Assembly: GCA_002400445.1 (NCBI GenBank) | Contig: DGQO01000209.1 | Span: forward strand, 1 to 11,398 | DNA: 11,398 nucleotides | Reading direction: 5' to 3' | From: Chitinophagaceae bacterium UBA4412 | GTDB lineage: Bacteria > Bacteroidota > Bacteroidia > Chitinophagales > Chitinophagaceae | Part shown: in pieces, positions 7,680-11,398 of the stretch | How the letters are laid out: each line of letters starts with the position of its first letter | Numbering within the stretch: position 1 is the stretch's first letter | Notes under the pieces: generated by a model | Told to the model about the DNA's origin: nothing | Databases searched by the model: none | The model's input: only the letters and a program-made list of their open reading frames with translations | Program-made: the position numbers and the translations under genes

Positions 7680-7838
7680 TTGTAAAATCGATTATTGTAT
7701 TTCTATGTAACCGGTAATTTGTTTAAAGTGAGCAGAAACAATCAGAAGTTCCTTCATCAAAATAAATATGACAGTCTCCTAAAAATTTGCCGGGTATAAG
7801 TATTAAATATCCGATTTTATTGGCAACAAGGCAAACAA

Positions 7839-7865
7839 GAAACCCCGCCTCAGCGGCAGGGTTTC
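7839..7865 (-). terminator. terminator after the PspC gene
   Basis: On the minus strand, GAAACCCTGCC (7855-7865) pairs over 11 positions (one T-G wobble) with GGCGGGGTTTC (7839-7849) around a five-base loop, followed by TTGTTTG. The plus strand has one mismatch but is followed by TTTTG. It lies 37 bases past the PspC stop. The remaining gap (7680-7838) shows no gene or other clear signal. Confidence 0.75.
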
Positions 7866-7901
7866 TTTTGCTTCAACTTCAACTTAACCATTGAAACATT
7901 T

Positions 7902-10124
7902 TTAGCGGCTTAAAATGTACATCATCGGATTGTATACCGGAAGTATATATTGACCATTGTCTGCGGTATTTTGAACGGAGGCTGTGGCGCCCTCCAATTT
8001 GCGCAGCGCCTCTTCTGCTTTGTCTTTTGCTTTTTGCAATGAATCCCTCAGGCGCTCTTGTTCTGCATTTCGTACTTTGCTCAAAGAATCAAGTGCTTTT
8101 TCATGCCGCTCGGTTTCATAGCGGTAGTCATTATCTGTTTCTACTTCGATTCCGTTTTCATTTATCCTTACTTTGGTTTTGCCATCTATAACCTGTATTC
8201 CTTTTTTACTACGAACATTGCCTTTCTTGTATCCATCGGCGGGGTCACCATCCGCATCATACAAACCATCCTGCCGCATGGTGTACAATACATTTCGATC
8301 CCATCCTCTTTCTAAATGATCCATATCAAGGTTCCAGTCGTTTTCCCAGGAACTACCAAAGTGAACCTCGTTACCCCAGCCCACATTATCGTTCACCATA
8401 ATTTGCTTGCCCACGGGCACATAAATGGTAATCATTACCTGCTGGTTACGAAACTTATCAAACTTATTAATAGCGATGCCTTTCTCAAGTACAAGCAATG
8501 AATCTGCCTGGTACACATTAAAGTCAATCTTTTGAGCGATCATATCTGCAGCCCGGCGGTTTCTGCCATCTGCCATTCTTACCATGGTTACTTTAAAACT
8601 ATCGTTGAGCGATTTCACGATTTCAATTTTCACATTTCTAACCCAGGCGGTATCTTCATTAAGCGCTGCAAAAGGTTCAAACCTCAGCCACTGCCGGCGG
8701 TGATAATTTATGCGTGGAGAAAGTGTGGTAATCTCTAATTTCTGTACACCAGGATTAATCAATTCCACCTGTTCTTCTCTTACAGAACTGCTGGTGCGAA
8801 AATCACGCATTGCAGAGGTAATTAATGTTACAAAACACACTACACCCAGCAGCCATAGGGAAATAAAGCCAACCCGCATTTGCTTCCTGTTTGTATTAAT
8901 GCGGGCAAGACGCCTGATGATCCAGGTGATAATTCCAATGATGGGTACTGCAATGAAAAAGATGAGCGTACCCCAGGCAAGTACATTTTGCCATCCCTGT
9001 GCAAGCAGGTAATCTTTTGCGGGAAATAAACCGATAGCTGCTATAGCTAAGCCAAAGAGTGCAGCCACAAAGGCCAGGCCGATACAGCCTAAAATAAAGT
9101 AGGCAAAGATTTTAAAAAGTAACACAATTAAATCACCAAATGACCTTCCTCCCCGTTTTACTATGGGTGCCATTTCTGTTTTCAGAACATTGGCTTTTTC
9201 TTCTGCAAAAGCTTTTGCTTCGGTACCAAATTTCTGTGCCTTGCCTTGCATGCCACGCATCTCTTCCATTACGGAATTCTTGATCGTATTCATGTCTACC
9301 TTCTCGCCTTTCATTTCCAGTTTTTCCGATGTAGTCGTAGCCTCAGGAATAACCAACCATAAGATAATATAGATGATTAATGCTGTAGGACTAAAGCCAA
9401 TACGGAAGAAATCAGGAAAATTTCCCCAATGACTCCAGTTGCCCCATCTTGAAACAAAACTCAGGAAGGGCAGCAGGAACAAGATCCTGGGAACCCATGC
9501 ATTTACACCAAAATAATTGGCTATGCCACTGCACACACCACCTATTATTTTATCATCAGTATCCCTGAACAATTTTTTTCGTGCGCTGCCTATTACTACA
9601 GAGGCAGAACTTGGCACCGCTACCCATAATACGAGGTAAGGGATAAAAAGCGCACCGATAAGTAAGATGAAAATTACCCGTACTACCACCGCATCTATGC
9701 CCAGGTAATTGGCAAGGCCGCTACAAACCCCACCAATTACTTTACTGTTCTCGTTTCGGTAGAGGCGTTTCTGGCCTGAGGCATTGTAGCTGTACTGGTT
9801 CTGTGCGCCATCATTACTATTAGTGGTATGCGCCTGCCCGGTGCTGGCCGAACTTGATTCACCGGGTTCAAACTCTTCGGGCCTGCCCATACTTTTAATG
9901 ATAGCATTGATGTCATCATTGGTTATGCAGGTTGCACCGGTTTTAAGGCGTTCCTGGAAAAGCTCTCCAATGCGGCTTTCTATATCATTAATAATTTCTT
10001 CTTTGCCTTCTTCATTAGCAAAATAAGTATTGAGGCTTTCGGTATAGGCTTTTAAGATATCGAAGGCGGTTACTTCAATGGGCACTACTTGTCCGTGGAA
10101 GTTGATATTTATTACCTGTTTCAT
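7902..10124 (-). CDS. double-PspC-domain membrane protein
   Basis: A 740-residue membrane protein with two PspC domains. A soluble N-terminal segment (1-85, rich in Glu and ending GRPEEFE) is typical of Bacteroidota PspC proteins. PspC domain 1 (about 118-173) and domain 2 (about 183-262) share the signature K(R/K)L(Y/F)R...IGGVCSG(L/I)ANY(L/F)G and each ends in a membrane span. A charged, helix-prone linker (265-325) is followed by further spans at about 330-366, 382-402 and 418-438. The region 450-665 is a beta-rich soluble domain, probably outside the inner membrane. A charged coiled coil (about 668-712) precedes a hydrophobic tail (725-740). PspC proteins act in the envelope-stress (phage-shock) response in enterobacteria; this long form has no proven role. 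It lies 123 bp after padR and is probably under its control. Confidence 0.93.
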   Translation of the reverse strand: MKQVININFHGQVVPIEVTAFDILKAYTESLNTYFANEEGKEEIINDIESRIGELFQERLKTGATCITNDDINAIIKSMGRPEEFEPGESSSASTGQAHTTNSNDGAQNQYSYNASGQKRLYRNENSKVIGGVCSGLANYLGIDAVVVRVIFILLIGALFIPYLVLWVAVPSSASVVIGSARKKLFRDTDDKIIGGVCSGIANYFGVNAWVPRILFLLPFLSFVSRWGNWSHWGNFPDFFRIGFSPTALIIYIILWLVIPEATTTSEKLEMKGEKVDMNTIKNSVMEEMRGMQGKAQKFGTEAKAFAEEKANVLKTEMAPIVKRGGRSFGDLIVLLFKIFAYFILGCIGLAFVAALFGLAIAAIGLFPAKDYLLAQGWQNVLAWGTLIFFIAVPIIGIITWIIRRLARINTNRKQMRVGFISLWLLGVVCFVTLITSAMRDFRTSSSVREEQVELINPGVQKLEITTLSPRINYHRRQWLRFEPFAALNEDTAWVRNVKIEIVKSLNDSFKVTMVRMADGRNRRAADMIAQKIDFNVYQADSLLVLEKGIAINKFDKFRNQQVMITIYVPVGKQIMVNDNVGWGNEVHFGSSWENDWNLDMDHLERGWDRNVLYTMRQDGLYDADGDPADGYKKGNVRSKKGIQVIDGKTKVRINENGIEVETDNDYRYETERHEKALDSLSKVRNAEQERLRDSLQKAKDKAEEALRKLEGATASVQNTADNGQYILPVYNPMMYILSR

Positions 10125-10225
10125 GACTTAAGAATTGTTTTGTTGTCTGGTGATATGGCTCTTTTGAAGCGTAACACCATGGCTAAAATTGTTTCGGTTT
10201 TGTTGAAGTTGTTCACCAAAAAAAG

Positions 10226-10239
10226 CATGGCTATACTTT
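10226..10239. repeat. 14-bp motif copy 1, between padR and pspC
   Basis: CATGGCTATACTTT is identical to the copy at 10607-10620. This one covers bases just past the padR stop, in the spacer before the PspC gene. Shorter relatives with ATGGCT lie at 10179-10184 and 10155-10160. It may be a regulator-binding site, which is inference. Confidence 0.45.
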
Positions 10240-10247
10240 AAAATTGG

Positions 10248-10586
10248 TTAGGTATTCTGCTCATCGTGTGTGAGCGCTTTCACTGCATTTGCAAGCTCAA
10301 TCCAGGTGGATTCCAGTTCTTTGTAAAAAGTGGCACCCTTTTCTGTGAGCATGAAATATTTTCTTGGCGGCCCGCTGCTGCTTTCTACCCATCGATAAGT
10401 GAGCATCTCGGCATTTTTGAGCCTCGTTAATAGCGGGTAAAGGGTGCCTTCAAAAATATTGAGGTTGGCGGCTTTCATTTTATCTATGATATCACTGGGG
10501 TAAGCTTCTCCCTGCTTAATAATAGACAAGATGCAAAACTCCAATACCCCTTTGCGCATTTGGCTTGCTGTGTTGTCAATGTTCAT
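10248..10586 (-). CDS. PadR-family transcriptional regulator
   Basis: A 112-residue winged-helix regulator of the short PadR type, which usually acts as a dimeric repressor. Seen are the N-terminal helix MRKGVLEFCILSII (10-23), the HTH with YPSDIIDKMKAANLNI (29-44), the recognition-helix block EGTLYPLLTRLKNAEML (46-62) and the beta wing SSGPPRKYFMLTEKG (70-84). A single C-terminal helix (about 85-106) should form the dimer. The ATG at 10584-10586 is chosen because it gives the normal PadR N-terminus. It lies upstream of the double-PspC gene on the same strand with a 123-bp spacer; a PadR-PspC pair is a recurring arrangement in Bacteroidota. Autoregulation of the pair is likely but not shown. 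The signal it responds to is unknown. The start overlaps the end of a short upstream frame by four bases (ATGA). Confidence 0.95.
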   Translation of the reverse strand: MNIDNTASQMRKGVLEFCILSIIKQGEAYPSDIIDKMKAANLNIFEGTLYPLLTRLKNAEMLTYRWVESSSGPPRKYFMLTEKGATFYKELESTWIELANAVKALTHDEQNT

Positions 10587-10666
10587 GGCATTTCTGTTTT
10601 AAAATTCATGGCTATACTTTTCAGAAAATAAGAGTTGAAAACATGTTCCGGAATTTTGTTTTCCAT
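10583..10666 (-). CDS. possible 27-codon leader ORF of padR
   Basis: An ATG at 10664-10666 opens 27 codons (starting MENKIPEHVF, ending KTEMP) whose stop overlaps the padR start as ATGA, the usual arrangement for translational coupling. Purine-rich AAGGAAGGAGGAG stands directly before its ATG, the strongest Shine-Dalgarno-like run noticed in the window, although the AGGAGG part is only two bases from the ATG. The frame also runs through the 14-bp motif. It remains open upstream to an ATG at 10792 (69 codons), but that part looks non-coding. Bacteroidota depend little on Shine-Dalgarno sequences, so this may be coincidence. Confidence 0.25.
   Translation of the reverse strand: MENKIPEHVFNSYFLKSIAMNFKTEMP
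10607..10620. repeat. 14-bp motif copy 2, upstream of padR
   Basis: CATGGCTATACTTT repeats the motif at 10226-10239 exactly and lies 21 bases before the padR start. A copy in front of each gene of the padR-pspC unit fits an operator for PadR, though the motif is not the inverted repeat usually bound by PadR dimers. Confidence 0.45.
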
Positions 10667-10985
10667 CTCCTCCTTCCTTTCATAACACAAACCTAATACA
10701 AAAATTAGTACTATGCAACACATACTACCTTTTATTTTCAGGTAGCTGGTAGTACTTGGTGCCTTTTTATATCCTAAGCATTTGATAATCAAGTCTTTTT
10801 TAGGTAAAAGAATTTTTAAAATAATTTCTCCCTTTTGATAAATGGTCGGTTTCTCTTTTAGATGGTAAACTTTTATAAGTTCTTATATATTAAGTTAAAT
10901 ACCATACAAGATCACTGTTTTGGCAGTTCTTTTTCGCATACTGGTATTGTTTTGGAAACGGTAGCTTTAAACTAAAACCCACAAA
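10667..10985. other. divergent intergenic region between padR and a lipoprotein gene
   Basis: These 319 bases separate the minus-strand padR unit from the plus-strand lipoprotein gene, so they should hold promoters for both. The sequence is very AT-rich, especially 10780-10910. For the plus-strand gene I see only imperfect -7 boxes (TTGTTTTG 10947-10954; TAGCTTTA 10962-10969) without a well-spaced -33 element. For padR no clear box is visible. No gene, hairpin terminator or RNA motif was recognised. Confidence 0.6.
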
Positions 10986-11398
10986 ATGAAAAGATATTTA
11001 CTCCTACTTTCTTTGCCTTTTCTCCTGCTTGCCTGCGGCGCAAGCAAGAACTATTTAGAGCGCAATGACGAGCAGAAAGCCCTGCAGGATGCCGTGCGAA
11101 AGTTGAATAAAAATGCTGATGATGCCCTGGCTCAAGAAGCCATTCCCATTCTATACAATAATATTCAAAAGGCTAATCTTGCCCGCATTAAAAGTTATGA
11201 AATTGGTGCAGATATCTCTCGCTGGGATAAAATCATTAGCCAGTACGAACAGTTGCAGGACATCTATGCTAACATTGTAAATTCTACACCTGCTTTCAGG
11301 CTCGTAACCCCCGAGAATTATAGCACACAGTTACTGGAGGCAAAACAATCTGCTGCAGAAGCCTATTACCAGGCAGGCGAAGAGGTTATGAACCGCCC
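10986..11398 (+). CDS. lipoprotein of unknown function, 3' end outside the window
   Basis: An ATG at 10986 opens a frame that stays open to the window edge (137 codons seen). The N-terminus MKRYLLLLSLPFLLLACG is a classical lipoprotein signal with lipobox LLAC and Cys17, so the mature protein should be membrane-anchored. After it the chain is helical and charged: a motif-like SKNYLERNDEQKALQDAVRKLN (20-41), then ALAQEAIPILYNNIQKANLARIKSYE, which resembles helical-hairpin (TPR-like) repeats, then a second helical stretch ending QAGEEVMNR. Similar short lipoproteins are common in Bacteroidota, but I know no established function and cannot see the C-terminus. It diverges from padR across a 399-bp gap and could share control with it. 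Codon use resembles its neighbours. Confidence 0.85.
   Translation, partial: MKRYLLLLSLPFLLLACGASKNYLERNDEQKALQDAVRKLNKNADDALAQEAIPILYNNIQKANLARIKSYEIGADISRWDKIISQYEQLQDIYANIVNSTPAFRLVTPENYSTQLLEAKQSAAEAYYQAGEEVMNR

Noticed and set aside
10583..10792. 69-codon minus-strand frame upstream of padR
   Set aside because: The upstream 42 codons look non-coding. Only the final 27 codons have an initiation signal worth noting, and these are listed separately at low confidence.
1..11398. Mobile element, CRISPR array, phage, toxin-antitoxin or defence island
   Set aside because: No transposase, integrase, terminal inverted repeats, regularly spaced repeats or cas-like genes were seen. The SNF2 helicase is flanked by housekeeping genes and lacks the partner genes expected of a defence system such as DISARM.

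Overview
The window looks like chromosomal DNA from the phylum Bacteroidota, most likely a member of the Chitinophagaceae or a close relative; this is inferred, because no rRNA is present. The evidence is A/T-rich leaders that mostly lack Shine-Dalgarno sequences, several matches to the Bacteroidota -7 promoter box TAnnTTTG, and a gene set typical of the group: a fasciclin lipoprotein, a SWIM-containing SNF2 helicase, a PadR regulator paired with a long PspC protein, and a Bacteroidota-type small lipoprotein. I see no rRNA, tRNA, CRISPR array, transposase, integrase or phage gene.

Layout. Positions 1-40 may hold the start of a minus-strand gene running off the left edge. A minus-strand fasciclin (FAS1) lipoprotein follows (164-745) with its own terminator. 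Positions 746-1352 have no long gene, but the plus strand carries two short ORFs (889-1035 and 1143-1274). The second has a good promoter in front and a strong hairpin behind, so it is a credible small gene or small RNA. The hairpin also lies just past the end of a large minus-strand SNF2-family helicase with two SWIM-type zinc motifs (1353-5192, start uncertain).

Next come a ComB-type 2-phosphosulfolactate phosphatase (5264-6025) and the glycine-cleavage T protein gcvT (6080-7165). They are 54 bp apart on the minus strand and probably co-transcribed from a promoter in front of gcvT. A small three-helix membrane protein of unknown function is at 7380-7679.

The right part holds a two-gene regulatory unit on the minus strand: a PadR-type repressor (10248-10586) followed by a large membrane protein with two PspC domains (7902-10124), ended by a hairpin terminator. 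Its leader regions carry two copies of a 14-bp motif (CATGGCTATACTTT) that could be the PadR operator, and a 27-codon ORF overlaps the padR start by four bases. Diverging from this unit, a plus-strand lipoprotein gene begins at 10986 and runs off the right edge.

Most of the window is housekeeping or ordinary envelope biology. The parts most worth checking are the unannotated small genes before the hairpin at 1297-1329, the repeated motif around padR-pspC, and the unusual start of the helicase gene.
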